Notes: generated by a model not told the origin, from the sequence alone. Counted from the stretch's first letter, positions 53,866 through 63,642 are shown. The stretch is 64,000 nucleotides of DNA from Planctomycetota bacterium (GCA_029550925.1 JAKPGL010000032.1:53923-117922); one strand, 5' to 3'. A program made the numbers and translations.

Positions 53866-54798
53866 ATGAGTAGTGTAGGGGAAAAGCGTCCACAGTCTCC
53901 AGAAGCGGCGGCATTGGTAGGTCAGCCTGCCTGGATTGCCTTCGGTCTATTGGTGGGGTTTTTGGTGCTGGGGTATTGGAATTCGCTGAAGGAGGCGGCG
54001 GCCTATTGGGAAGGGCCTCAGTATTCGCACGGGTGGTTGATTCCGCTGTTTACGGTGGTGTTGCTTTGGATGCGGCACCAGCCGCTTGTGGAAGTGCCGC
54101 AAAGTCAGCGATGGTATGGGGTGGGGGTGTTGGCCGGGGCGCTGCTGCTGCGGATCGTGTGTGCTTGGTTTGGTCTGGACATTCCGGATATGGCGACGTT
54201 TGTGCCGGCGGTGTTGGGGGTGATTTTGATCATCGGCGGTTGGCCGATGTTTCGCTGGGCTGGGCCGGCGGCCGCCTTTTTGATCTTTATGTTCCCCTTG
54301 CCGTGGAGCGTCGAACAATCTCTGCTCACGCCGTTGCAAACGTTGGCCACCCGGGTAAGCACGTATGCCTTGCAGACAATCGGGTTCGGCGCCTATTACG
54401 AAGGGAACCGCATCCGGATCGAAGACATCCAACTGGGTGTGGTGGATGCGTGCAGCGGCCTGCGGATGACGACGATCTTTTTGGCCCTCTCGGTGGCCAT
54501 TGTGTTGATTGCGGATCGCCCCTGGTGGGAGAACCTGGTTATTGTGCTCAGCGCGGTGCCGATCGCCCTGACGGTGAACGTCATCCGGATTACGGTAACG
54601 GGGGTGCTTCATGTAGTGGCCTCTGCGGAACTGGCCAATATGGTGTTTCACGATTTGGCCGGTTGGCTGATGGTGCCGATGGCGTTGGTGCTGTTGTGGA
54701 TTGAAGTGAGTATCTTGTCGAACCTGTTTGTGGAGGTGGAGGAAGAGATGCCCGTGGTAGCCCGGCCTGGGCTGGTGCGGGCAGGGGTCCAGAAATAG
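53866..54798 (+). CDS. Exosortase
   Basis: A 310-residue multi-pass membrane cysteine transpeptidase that processes PEP-CTERM proteins. About eight membrane helices span 22-290. The catalytic triad is visible: Cys196 in DACSGLRM, Arg241 in NVIRI, and His262 in FHDLAGW. The length matches the core exosortase family. The preceding segment VEQSLLTPLQTLATRVSTYALQTIG is typical. A PEP-CTERM protein at 7417-8775 is a candidate substrate. It is followed by a Wzc-like kinase and an EpsI protein, so exosortase and exopolysaccharide functions are encoded together. Confidence 0.95.
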   Translation: MSSVGEKRPQSPEAAALVGQPAWIAFGLLVGFLVLGYWNSLKEAAAYWEGPQYSHGWLIPLFTVVLLWMRHQPLVEVPQSQRWYGVGVLAGALLLRIVCAWFGLDIPDMATFVPAVLGVILIIGGWPMFRWAGPAAAFLIFMFPLPWSVEQSLLTPLQTLATRVSTYALQTIGFGAYYEGNRIRIEDIQLGVVDACSGLRMTTIFLALSVAIVLIADRPWWENLVIVLSAVPIALTVNVIRITVTGVLHVVASAELANMVFHDLAGWLMVPMALVLLWIEVSILSNLFVEVEEEMPVVARPGLVRAGVQK

Positions 54799-55107
54799 AG
54801 CGGGTTTTGGCCTTAATGGGGGGTGTGGCCGACACGCAACGCAAAGAGGTCCCTTTGTTGTTTTTCGGCGACAGTGGGGTGTTCCCTATGGGAGCACGAG
54901 TTTTTAAGTTCTTATTAGGAAACGAGTTAAGATTTTTCGGAAAAGCCGATCGTTTGGCCTGCCAGTTGCAGAAAATCCCCGATAAGCCCTGCTGAGGGGC
55001 TTGTCATCGTAGTCCCAAATGGAGAAACTACTAGGAGGGAACGTTCGTGAGCGCAGGAGGAGGCCGGTAACCAAGGGCATGTTTTCCTTAGCCAGATCGA
55101 GGCAACC
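54799..55107. other. Intergenic between exosortase and Wzc-like gene
   Basis: 309 bp with no supported frame. A hairpin CCCTGCTGAGGGG around 54984-54998 is visible without a T-run. A separate promoter for the kinase is possible. Confidence 0.4.
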
Positions 55108-57441
55108 ATGAGCGAGTCGTACTTCGATGGAAATGGTGGACGCTCTTCTTCGGAAGGTTCCATGGCATTGGTTCCCTCGGGGCGAATAACTCCCCCTGGG
55201 GCTTTGCAGCCGACCAGCCCGCCGGAAATCCTTCGCACGACACCTCGGCCGATCGATTTCGTCTATGCCCTGCGTCGGCGCTGGGGTTGGGCTTTAGTTT
55301 TGGGCCTGATCGCTGCGGGGACGGCGGCGGCTTTGGCTTGGTTTTTGATCCCGGTCAACTACACGGCCACGGCCTGGCTGCGAATCGCCAGCACCAAACC
55401 GAACATCATGTTCAAAGTGGGCGGCGAAGACGAATTGCTCAACGACCGCCGGGCGGTCGCCACCTTGATGACCAGCCGATTTGTCCTGAACGCCGCATTG
55501 CGCAAACCGAACGTCAGCCAATGCGAATACATCCGAAAAGAAGACGACCCGCTCACCTGGCTGCGCGAAAACATCCAGGTTACTTTTCCCGGCAATTCGG
55601 AAATCTTGCAGATCGCGCTCATGGGCGATGATCCCAGCCAATTGGTCGCCATCGTCAATGCGGTCAAGGACGCCTATATGGAAGAAGTGGTCGGGGTGGA
55701 CCGGGAGAACCACCTCCGGCGGAAGCGGGTCCTGGAGCAAAGTTACCAACGCAATTTGGAAGAAATCAAGCGAAAAACCACTCAATACGAGCAATTGGCC
55801 AACGAAGCCGGCGCTCCGGATTCCGAAGCGGTGCGTCTGAAAAGCCTTTACGCCTTGGAAACCACCAACACGTTGCGGGACCGCATCGCCCGGTTGGAGC
55901 AGACCCTCAGCGGCATTGATCAGCGGATCGCCATCGGCGAGGCGATGCTCAAGAAGATGGGCGAAGATGCCCCTCAAGACGAAACCAAACTCCAAGAGAC
56001 CCTCAAACGCCGGTTGATGGAAGCGGCGTTGGCTCAAGACCCCTGGATCAGTTACGCTCAGCAGCAGATCGCCCTGTTGGACGTTCGGATTTTTGAAGAG
56101 AAACAGCGGGTTACGGACGAAAACGCTCCCAGCATCGCCCGGATGAAAGAACGCCAGCAAAAATATCGCGAAGGGATCGACAAGCGGATCGCCGAAATCG
56201 CTCCCGCTTTGGAAAAACAGATCGAACAGCGCATTAAGGAACATCTGGCCGAAGGGTGGAATACCGCGCCGAAAACGCCGCGGGAGCAACATTTGGCCTC
56301 CTTAGACGCCTGGAAGACGGAAAAGGCGGTGCTAGAAAAAGAATTGAAAGTCGCCCAAGAGGCGTTCAATAAGCACGTCGAAGAGACGCAAAAGTTCAGC
56401 ACGCAATCCATTGACTTGGAGCTGCGTAAAAACGAGCTGGAACGGCTCAAACGGCTCACCGAACGGATGGGGCAGGAACTGGAGCAGTGGGAAGTGGAAC
56501 TGGCCGCCGCCCCGCGTGTAACCGTGTTGGAACCGGCCAGCGTTCCGAAAACCAGCGACATCAAAAAGAAATATCGGATGATGTGGTTCCTGTCGGCCGC
56601 CGCGTTTGGCGCTGCGGTCCTGGCCGTGGCCGGCGTCGATTTCATGTCCCGGCGTGTAAACTCTTCGGCAGAGGTGGCGTATGGATTGGGGCTTCGCGTG
56701 GTCGGCGATGTGCCGGTCATTTCCGGTCGCCATCGGCATCAGTTGTCGCTGGACGGCCGAGGCAGCCCTCTGCATGGTTTGCTGGCCGAGTCCATCGACA
56801 ATATCCGCACCGCCTTGCTTTATCAGTCCAATTTAGAAGGCATACGGGTTGCTTTGGTGACCAGTGCGTTGGCGCGGGAAGGTAAAACCACGGTGGCCAC
56901 CCAGTTGGCGGCCAGTCTGGCCCGCAGCGGACGCCGCACCCTGCTGATCGACGGCGACCTGCGTCGGCCCGCCGCCCATCGGGCCTTCGATTTACCCTCG
57001 ACGCCCGGACTCTGCGAAGTGCTTCGTGGAGAAGAACAAATGGAGGACATTATTCGGCCGACTCGGGCGCCCGGCTTATGGTTGGCGCCTGCTGGCCGAT
57101 CCGATCTGGACGCCGTCCAAGCCCTGGCAAGCGACGCCCTCCGAGAAGACTTCGCAAAACTCCGCCAAGAGTTCGACTTCATCCTGATCGACTCCGGCCC
57201 GGTGCTTACGGATTCGGACGCGTTGCTTTTTGGTCGATACGCCGACGGGGTGCTCCTGTCGGTCTTGCGAGACGTCAGCCGGGTGCCCCATGTCTATGAA
57301 GCCTGCGAACGTATCCGGGCTGTCCATGTCCCCTTGTTGGGCGCCGTGGTCAATGGCGTGGGAACCAGTCGGTACCGTTCCTACTACTACTATCGGTCTT
57401 ATTATCCACGTCCGGAAGAAACCTCTCAGGCTCCGGTCTAA
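55108..57441 (+). CDS. Wzz/GumC chain-length regulator fused to BY-kinase (Wzc-like)
   Basis: A 777-residue inner-membrane polysaccharide co-polymerase and autokinase. A first membrane helix is at about 60-80 (WGWALVLGLIAAGTAAALAWFLI), followed by a long periplasmic region rich in coiled coil (about 200-470). A second helix is near 495-515 (FLSAAAFGAAVLAVAGVDF). The cytoplasmic kinase has Walker A SALAREGKTT, A' LLIDGDLR and B FILIDSG. The C-terminal Tyr cluster (YRSYYYYRSYYP) is the autophosphorylation site. It should regulate polymer length with the Wza-like channel at 52034. Confidence 0.93.
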   Translation: MSESYFDGNGGRSSSEGSMALVPSGRITPPGALQPTSPPEILRTTPRPIDFVYALRRRWGWALVLGLIAAGTAAALAWFLIPVNYTATAWLRIASTKPNIMFKVGGEDELLNDRRAVATLMTSRFVLNAALRKPNVSQCEYIRKEDDPLTWLRENIQVTFPGNSEILQIALMGDDPSQLVAIVNAVKDAYMEEVVGVDRENHLRRKRVLEQSYQRNLEEIKRKTTQYEQLANEAGAPDSEAVRLKSLYALETTNTLRDRIARLEQTLSGIDQRIAIGEAMLKKMGEDAPQDETKLQETLKRRLMEAALAQDPWISYAQQQIALLDVRIFEEKQRVTDENAPSIARMKERQQKYREGIDKRIAEIAPALEKQIEQRIKEHLAEGWNTAPKTPREQHLASLDAWKTEKAVLEKELKVAQEAFNKHVEETQKFSTQSIDLELRKNELERLKRLTERMGQELEQWEVELAAAPRVTVLEPASVPKTSDIKKKYRMMWFLSAAAFGAAVLAVAGVDFMSRRVNSSAEVAYGLGLRVVGDVPVISGRHRHQLSLDGRGSPLHGLLAESIDNIRTALLYQSNLEGIRVALVTSALAREGKTTVATQLAASLARSGRRTLLIDGDLRRPAAHRAFDLPSTPGLCEVLRGEEQMEDIIRPTRAPGLWLAPAGRSDLDAVQALASDALREDFAKLRQEFDFILIDSGPVLTDSDALLFGRYADGVLLSVLRDVSRVPHVYEACERIRAVHVPLLGAVVNGVGTSRYRSYYYYRSYYPRPEETSQAPV

Positions 57442-57569
57442 CCGGACAAACCTAGCAGCCTTTCCTCTGCCAGATCGTCCGAAGGCGTGTTTCTTCTGGA
57501 CCGCACAGCCCTACTGTTCGAACCAACGGAGCTTTGTATCTCCTCAGCAATAGCCGAGAGGGTCCACCG

Positions 57570-58301
57570 ATGAAGTCCCCTTTGCCTTTGACGATTCCAA
57601 CGACCATCGGAGTGGTGCTGATCATCTTGACGACCATTGTGCAGGGTTTTCTGACCGATCGCTGGGGTCCCAGCTCCTCCGAACAAATAGAGGCATTTGC
57701 CAGGGCCTTGGAAAACGTCCCGCTCCGGATCGGCGACTGGGAAGTCCAGCAGATCACGGAAATGGACCCGCGCGAACGAGAGGCCGCCGGCGCCGTGGGC
57801 GATCTGTCCCGAACCTATCGAAATCCTCATACGCAAGAAGTGGTCAGTGTGTATATGATTTGCGGTCCCTCCCGGTCGGTGGCGGTCCATACACCAGAGG
57901 CCTGCTATGTGAGTTCCGGGTTCCGAATGGAAGACAAAATCCGTCCCTATGAGATCAAGTTTGGAAACACCAGCGGCGAATTCCGAACCGCCACCTTTTT
58001 GAAAGAAGACCCCACCAGCAGCCAACTGTTACGGGTCTTCTGGGCCTGGAACGCTACTGGCCAATGGGAGGCGCCGGAATGGCCCCGGATGAAATACGGC
58101 GGACGCACCCCGCTAAACAAGGTGTATTTTATCGCCCGCTCCGCCCCTTCGGAGCCGGTCGAAGAAAACGCCGCGCTGGCCTTCGCCAAAGAGTTTCTTC
58201 CTGTGGTAACACCTCTGCTGTTCCCGGATCAAGCCCAGGCCGCCCCCAGTGAAAAGCCCTCTCCCGCCGCCGAAGGTTCGCAAGAGGCCAATAAGCCGTA
58301 A
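57570..58301 (+). CDS. EpsI-family exosortase-associated protein
   Basis: A 243-residue protein. A single N-terminal membrane helix (TTIGVVLIILTTIVQGF) precedes a periplasmic EpsI domain. Diagnostic phrases are VPLRIGDWEVQ and VHTPEACYVSSGFRM (the family H-x-P-E-x-C-Y signature), with a YGGRTPLNKVYFI end. EpsI domains are often fused to, or follow, exosortases; here it is a separate gene in the same operon after the Wzc-like gene. The ATG at 57570 has GAGAGGG about 7 nt upstream. The C-terminus is Pro/Ala/Glu-rich. Its exact reaction is unknown. Confidence 0.9.
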   Translation: MKSPLPLTIPTTIGVVLIILTTIVQGFLTDRWGPSSSEQIEAFARALENVPLRIGDWEVQQITEMDPREREAAGAVGDLSRTYRNPHTQEVVSVYMICGPSRSVAVHTPEACYVSSGFRMEDKIRPYEIKFGNTSGEFRTATFLKEDPTSSQLLRVFWAWNATGQWEAPEWPRMKYGGRTPLNKVYFIARSAPSEPVEENAALAFAKEFLPVVTPLLFPDQAQAAPSEKPSPAAEGSQEANKP

Positions 58302-58412
58302 AACAAGCATCGCGGCGCTGTTCATCGGTGCGTATTGGCTTGCCGAGACGAGGGGTTCTGCCTTCCGCCCCCTACAATCCAGTGCGTCCAAGGTCTGCCC
58401 CTACTGGCAATT

Positions 58413-58482
58413 CTCGCCCTAGTGAGCAAGGCTCATTCTTACCCCGAACCCTCGCCCTTGGGAGCAAGGCTCCCTCCTACCC
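58413..58482 (+). repeat. Two tandem family 3 palindromic units
   Basis: CTCGCCCTAGTGAGCAAGGC+TCATTCTTACCC (58413-58444) and CTCGCCCTTGGGAGCAAGGC+TCCCTCCTACCC (58451-58482). The inner hairpin changes from TGAGC/GCTCA to GGGAGC/GCTCCC, a compensating change. The second unit supplies the stop of the permease gene on the minus strand. A third copy is at 31343. Confidence 0.65.
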
Positions 58483-60378
58483 ACCACTTGCGTCTTGGGC
58501 CTCGAAGCTAATGCGCGGGTCCGCCGCCACGTACAAAATATCCGTCAGCAGAATGCTGAACATTACGACCAAAGCGTCGATATAGATCAGGGCCATCAGC
58601 GTCGGGAAATCTTTCTGTTCGATGCATTCCCAACTGAGCCGACCCATCCCCGGAATGCCGAACAGATATTCCACCAGCACCGAGCCGCCCAAAAGGGCCG
58701 GTAGAAAAGTAGCGAACAGCGTCAATATCGGTATCAAGGCGTTCCGCAGGGCGTGTTTGAAGATCACCTTCCCTTCCGACAGCCCCTTGGCCCGGGCGGT
58801 GCGGATGTAATCTTGCCCCAGCACGTCCAGCATGGCCGTCCGCGAATACATCGCCAAACCGGCCAGGCTAAATAGCGACAGACACACGACCGGCAAAAAA
58901 GCGTGCCAGAAGTAGTCGGCCAAATAGGCAAAAAAGCTCCAATTTTCCGCCCCTTCCGAATGCAGTCCCAACGAAGGGAAAATCTTCAAAAAATCGCCGT
59001 AGCAAAGAAAGATCAAAAACAACATCCCCGCCACAAACCCGGGAATCGAATACAGCAGAAATAGTCCCAAGGTGATCAGCCGATCGACCAAAGTGCCCCG
59101 TTTTACCGCACAGAGGATCCCCAACGGCACTGCTACTAAATAAATAACCAATTCTGCCATGAGCATCAGTGGGAACGACACCACCAAGGCGGACCAGATT
59201 TTCTGTGCTACCGGTTCACGGGTTTTAACGGCGGATCGGCCAAACTGGAAGGTTATCAACCGCCAGACCATGTGGGCGTATTGGGTGTCGGCAACGATGG
59301 CCCCCAGTCGGCCTAGCAAGCTCGGCTCATAGCGGGAGCGATACAATTCCAAGTGCAATAGCCAGTTTCCTGCTGCCTCTTCCAGTTGGGCGTCCGTTGC
59401 TTCCGGCGGCGTTTCCAGTTCCAGGGGCCGGGCCACAAATAACTTCAACGCCGCCGCGGCCATCACCTTCTCTTCCGGCTTGTTGGCCCGGAGCAATTTC
59501 TCCACCAGATAGGGCGTATCGTCCCGGTTGAAGCGTTCCAGAAGTTCAAACTGCCGGCTTCGGGACGGCTCGGCCACAAGCCGCCCAAACAGCCGATCCA
59601 ACACCGCCCGACGCTCTTCCTCTACCGGCGGATACTCTCGGCCGCGCAATTGCCAAAAGCGTTTCCAGACCGCTACTACCGGATCATTGGGATCGTCCGT
59701 CGGCTGGGTCTGGGCCGGGTAGGTGTATTGGAACGGTTCGACCACCATGTGAACCAGGCACCGAATCGCCCCCAGCCGCAATCGCCGAGGCGTCTCTGCG
59801 GATCGCAGCAATTCTATCGCAGCCGGGACCGCATACACCCCATGGTCTTCGCAAAAGGTCTGCACATAGTGGAGGATGGCCCGGGCCAGTCGTTCGTGCT
59901 GTTCGGGGTCGGCCAATCGGCTCTCAAAGGCGTCGATACCCAAGGAGCGAAGAAAGGACAATTGTTCATCTAAGGTGGGTTCGCCTGGTTGGGGGGGCTG
60001 TTTTTCTGGACCAGCGGGCTTTCCACGGGGGGTAGCCTCCGGCAGGATTTCTCCTTGGGCCAACCGGGCCAAGATGGGCAACTCGGCGGTCAATTGCTCC
60101 TTGGAAACCGCCATGAAATACGCCGCCAACCGTACTCGGTCTCTATAATTTCGGAAATAGTTGAAATTGAGGACCAAGGGCTTGTCGAGTTTGAGGTCCC
60201 GTTTGCGGATGAGATAGGCTTCGCGGGTTTCGGTCGATTGGCCCGCCGTACCGCCCGGCCCCAATTGAATCAACTGTGGGTCCCCCGGCGCCGTCTGCAT
60301 GACCACAAACGCCACCAAAGTAACCCCAAACAGGGTCGGAATCATCAAAAGCAGTCGTCGAACCAGATACGTCCACAC
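58477..60378 (-). CDS. DppB-like ABC permease with a very large extracytoplasmic insertion
   Basis: A 633-residue inner-membrane permease for oligopeptides. The first helix (residues 9-28, LLLMIPTLFGVTLVAFVVMQ) and TAPGDPQ are standard DppB. Usually about 70 residues separate helix 1 and 2; here about 365 do (30-395). The extra part is helical, Arg/Leu/Glu-rich and reminiscent of HEAT-type repeats (RRLRLGAIRCLVHMVVEPF, KVMAAAALKLFVARP). After it the core resumes, with the EAA loop (DYIRTARAKGLSEGKVIFKHALRNALIPIL) and GIPGMGRLSWECI. It partners the binding protein at 60467-62524. No second permease (DppC) or ATPase is in view. Confidence 0.88.
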   Translation of the reverse strand: MWTYLVRRLLLMIPTLFGVTLVAFVVMQTAPGDPQLIQLGPGGTAGQSTETREAYLIRKRDLKLDKPLVLNFNYFRNYRDRVRLAAYFMAVSKEQLTAELPILARLAQGEILPEATPRGKPAGPEKQPPQPGEPTLDEQLSFLRSLGIDAFESRLADPEQHERLARAILHYVQTFCEDHGVYAVPAAIELLRSAETPRRLRLGAIRCLVHMVVEPFQYTYPAQTQPTDDPNDPVVAVWKRFWQLRGREYPPVEEERRAVLDRLFGRLVAEPSRSRQFELLERFNRDDTPYLVEKLLRANKPEEKVMAAAALKLFVARPLELETPPEATDAQLEEAAGNWLLHLELYRSRYEPSLLGRLGAIVADTQYAHMVWRLITFQFGRSAVKTREPVAQKIWSALVVSFPLMLMAELVIYLVAVPLGILCAVKRGTLVDRLITLGLFLLYSIPGFVAGMLFLIFLCYGDFLKIFPSLGLHSEGAENWSFFAYLADYFWHAFLPVVCLSLFSLAGLAMYSRTAMLDVLGQDYIRTARAKGLSEGKVIFKHALRNALIPILTLFATFLPALLGGSVLVEYLFGIPGMGRLSWECIEQKDFPTLMALIYIDALVVMFSILLTDILYVAADPRISFEAQDASGG

Positions 60379-60466
60379 CGCTTATAGACTACCTTGTAAA
60401 AGCTGGTCGGCCCGTTGGCATCGTTTCGCCCGATGAAGACCGGGCGATGCTGCGCAAAATGTCTCC

Positions 60467-62524
60467 TTACGGCGGCGAGCTGGAATACCACTCCCGGCTG
60501 TCGTAGCATGGCCGAAGCCGATAAAACTGCACGTTCTGAATCCGGCCGTGCCGAAGCGCCGTGGCCTTCTCGGAAAATAAAAATGTATAAGGTTGGTCCT
60601 CGTAAATCAACCGATGGATTTTATGATACAGTTCGATCTGCTTCTTTTCGTCCAAGGTTACCCGAAGCTGTTCGATCAGCCGATCCACTTCCGGATTCTG
60701 ATAGCCGATGTGATTGGAGCTATCCTGCACGTCGGCCTGACTGCTGTGCCAGATTTGGAACGGATCGCTTTTGCTCCAGCTTGTGCCCCAGCCTAACATG
60801 CAAGCCTCGAAATCCCATTTGCGCAATTTCTGAAGCATCAGTTGCCATTTGGCCGGCGAAAGTTTCACTTCCACCCCGATCCGCCGACAACTCTCCTGAT
60901 ACATCTCGGCGATGGCCCGGAAACTGGGGGCGTCGGAGAAGATCATCAGATCGAAACTGGCTTGCACCTTGACGTTATTGATCAGCTTGTCCCGGATGCC
61001 GTTGCCGTCGGTGTCCCGCCAACCGGCCTCTTCCAGAATTTGCCGGGCCTTTTCCAGGTCGTACCGGATCGGCTCGATCGACGGATCGCAGGCGCTAGAA
61101 CCGGGCAGAAACGGCCCGCTGACCCGCACCGCCTGATTCTGGAACACCTCCTTGATCATCCGATCCACCGGGGTCGCATACGCCAGCGCCCACCGAAGCG
61201 CCTTATCCTTGAACAAGTCCCGCCGCAGATTGTAGCCGATGTATCGGTATCCGGGATACTCGTAGGCGTGGGCGACCACCTTGCCCGCTTTGACGTTCGG
61301 ATGCTCCTGACATTGGAGGAACCGATCCTTCTCGGCCACCGCCGCCCAATCCAGCTCATTCTGGAGGCCCATTTGGGTCGATGTGTTCGAGTTGGGGATG
61401 CAGCGATAGACCACCTCGCTGAAAAAGTAGGGTGCGCCCCAATAGTCCGGGTTCCGTACTAACACCAGACGATTCTCCCGCACCCATTCTTTGAAAATCA
61501 TTGGCCCCGTGCCGCACATCATCCGGTTGGCCCAGTGGTTATTGAACCCCTCGGCAAACTCTTTGGAGCTAAAATCGAACGAGATCGGTTCCCCACGTTC
61601 ATTCACCGAATACACATGCCGAGGGATGATCCCCACGGCGGCCAGGGTAAACTCCTTGGCCAAAAAGTACGGCTTGGTCCAACGAATTTTCACCGTGTAA
61701 TCATCCACCACAGAAACCCGGATTTTATACCGACGCGAAGGGTCTTTTTCTTCCGGGTCTTCATAGTAGCTGCGGATATGGGCCGCCTCGATGTGCGGAT
61801 TGAGTACGCAGTCGAAGGTGAACTTCACATCCTGGGCGGTAAACTCCCGCTGCTCCAGCAATTTACCGTTGGGAAGCTGGATCGGATGCCATTTCACACC
61901 TCGCCGCAGATAAATCGTAAAGGTGAGTTTTTCCGGGTCGAAATCCCAATGGGTGGCCAGGCACGGAAGCAGATTGTCCGGATTGGTGGGGTCGGCCTGG
62001 GCCAGCGATTCATACACCCGACTCTGAAACGCGTCACTCACCGTATCGCTGGCGGTAATCGCATTGATCGTATCCGGATCGTTCGGATAGCTGAGCCGAA
62101 GCGGGTCTTTTTCCGCCGGCTTTTGGCCCCCAAGAGTCAAGTCGCGGCGTTCCAGGCGGATGACCTTGGGGTCTTTACTGACCGCTTCGGGGCGCGGCGG
62201 GGCTGCTTCGGTGGTCCCTCCTGCCTTTCCCGGTTCTCCAGAGGTTTGGCCGGTTTGTTGGGCTGAGCTGGCCCCCTCCTGGTCGGTCGAAGGACCGGCA
62301 GGCTGGTTGCCATTGCCGCCCTGCCCACAACCGACCCACACCACCCAACAGAGGCCCAGCAGACAGAAGGCTGCCAGTCTGGTGAAACCGGTTGGACAAT
62401 AGTCGGCCCATCTTTTTTCTTTTCTCCATATCGCCCCAACGTCTATTTTTTGCCTATTTTCCCTAAAACTCCCATTTGTTTTATCTTTATGTAAATCGTT
62501 GGTTACCAAAAGATATGTTCTCAT
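60467..62524 (-). CDS. Oligopeptide ABC transporter substrate-binding lipoprotein
   Basis: A 685-residue family-5 extracellular solute-binding protein. A hydrophobic segment FCLLGLCWVVWVGC ends in a likely lipid-attachment Cys, followed by a Gly/Gln/Ser/Pro-rich linker. The mature part shows the DppA/OppA pattern: LRLSYPNDPDTINAITASD, ESLAQADPTNPDNLLPCLATHWDFD, FTIYLRRGVKWH and FTFLFSEKATALRHGRI. The start at 62524 has AAAGGGTG upstream but leaves about 55 residues before the hydrophobic segment, longer than normal; no nearer in-frame start exists, so the true N-terminus is uncertain. It lies about 90 bp upstream of the permease in the same direction. Confidence 0.9.
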   Translation of the reverse strand: MRTYLLVTNDLHKDKTNGSFRENRQKIDVGAIWRKEKRWADYCPTGFTRLAAFCLLGLCWVVWVGCGQGGNGNQPAGPSTDQEGASSAQQTGQTSGEPGKAGGTTEAAPPRPEAVSKDPKVIRLERRDLTLGGQKPAEKDPLRLSYPNDPDTINAITASDTVSDAFQSRVYESLAQADPTNPDNLLPCLATHWDFDPEKLTFTIYLRRGVKWHPIQLPNGKLLEQREFTAQDVKFTFDCVLNPHIEAAHIRSYYEDPEEKDPSRRYKIRVSVVDDYTVKIRWTKPYFLAKEFTLAAVGIIPRHVYSVNERGEPISFDFSSKEFAEGFNNHWANRMMCGTGPMIFKEWVRENRLVLVRNPDYWGAPYFFSEVVYRCIPNSNTSTQMGLQNELDWAAVAEKDRFLQCQEHPNVKAGKVVAHAYEYPGYRYIGYNLRRDLFKDKALRWALAYATPVDRMIKEVFQNQAVRVSGPFLPGSSACDPSIEPIRYDLEKARQILEEAGWRDTDGNGIRDKLINNVKVQASFDLMIFSDAPSFRAIAEMYQESCRRIGVEVKLSPAKWQLMLQKLRKWDFEACMLGWGTSWSKSDPFQIWHSSQADVQDSSNHIGYQNPEVDRLIEQLRVTLDEKKQIELYHKIHRLIYEDQPYTFLFSEKATALRHGRIQNVQFYRLRPCYDSREWYSSSPP

Positions 62525-62658
62525 CGGTTTCACCCTTTCCGTAGTTACTATGCCAGGGCTTCCTGAGAGTTTCGTGGTTTTCCCCCCCTTACGGAGGCGG
62601 ATTTGTGATGCACCCACCCTATCGGTGGGGCAATTTTACCCATGACTTCCGGTACGTC

Positions 62659-63642
62659 TTATCCAGAATGGTCGTTCTGTGGAAACTTTCGACGGCGGCG
62701 CTGATACTGTCGGCTAGCTTCTTCCAAAGTTCGGCGTTCCTGGGAGGTCAGACTGGCTTCGCCGGATTGGGAGATTTTGGCCAGGATGCGATCGACCTCC
62801 TCGCTCAGCCGATCTTCCGGGAGGAAGGTGTTTTGCTCAGCAGGATGCTCATCCAAGGGAAGTTCGTCTTCCTCCTCCGGCGGGTGATAAACCCGAAGCC
62901 TTCTTCGGCGGGACCATTGTCGCAGCCGATCCCCCCATTCTATAGGCAGCCAATCCCCAAAATGCCAGCCGAACCGATAGTAAGCAAACGCTACCGCCGC
63001 TCCAATCAGGTGGACTCCATAAGCCACGTCGCTTTTCGTTTGATCCAGGCTCCCCATCACATTGCTGACGATCAAGAGCACTCCCAGCACCCAGGCCGGT
63101 ACCGGAAGGACAAAGAATAACAAGACCGTCCGATGGGGATAGAGCAAGGCGAACAGGAGAATGATGCCGGTTACCGCCCCTGAAGCCCCGTAAAGCAGGG
63201 GGGGCCCTTCCCGGCTAAACAGAGCTTGTCCGATCGACCAGCCAAACCCTGCTAAAAAAAGCAGGGCAAAATAAAGGCGGAGGAACTCGGCCCGGCCATA
63301 TCGCCATTCCACATCCCGGCCAAAAAAGTACAGTCCCAGCATATTACCCAGCAAATGCCAGAACTGCACTGGCGAATGGGCAAACCCGTAGCTCACCCAC
63401 TGCCACCACAACCACGGTCGGCTGAGGGTTTGGCCGGAGATGGCCAGGTGGTCGCTCAGCCAGCGACCGACGACCACTCCTCCGATCTCCCGGACGGGGG
63501 GTGTAAAAGCATCGGCCACCCAGACCGCCACGTTGATCAAAATCAACCACCCCACCGCTGTTTGCGGCAGGCGGAGCTGTAGGCCAGGCTGGGTGGGCCT
63601 ATACCCAGATTCCCGATAATACTCTCGATCATAGAATCCCAT
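62659..63642 (-). CDS. Rhomboid-family intramembrane serine protease
   Basis: A 327-residue protease with six or seven membrane helices. The catalytic dyad is Ser154 in GASGAV and His211 in YGVHLIGAA; the HLLGNML oxyanion/Asn region (96-102) is present. The C-terminal 100 residues are cytoplasmic, basic then acidic (EEEDELPLDEHPAEQ), with a helical end. Rhomboids cleave membrane substrates. The loop WLSDHLAISGQTLSRPWLWWQWVSYGF fits the planctomycete subgroup. No operon partner. Confidence 0.93.
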   Translation of the reverse strand: MGFYDREYYRESGYRPTQPGLQLRLPQTAVGWLILINVAVWVADAFTPPVREIGGVVVGRWLSDHLAISGQTLSRPWLWWQWVSYGFAHSPVQFWHLLGNMLGLYFFGRDVEWRYGRAEFLRLYFALLFLAGFGWSIGQALFSREGPPLLYGASGAVTGIILLFALLYPHRTVLLFFVLPVPAWVLGVLLIVSNVMGSLDQTKSDVAYGVHLIGAAVAFAYYRFGWHFGDWLPIEWGDRLRQWSRRRRLRVYHPPEEEDELPLDEHPAEQNTFLPEDRLSEEVDRILAKISQSGEASLTSQERRTLEEASRQYQRRRRKFPQNDHSG

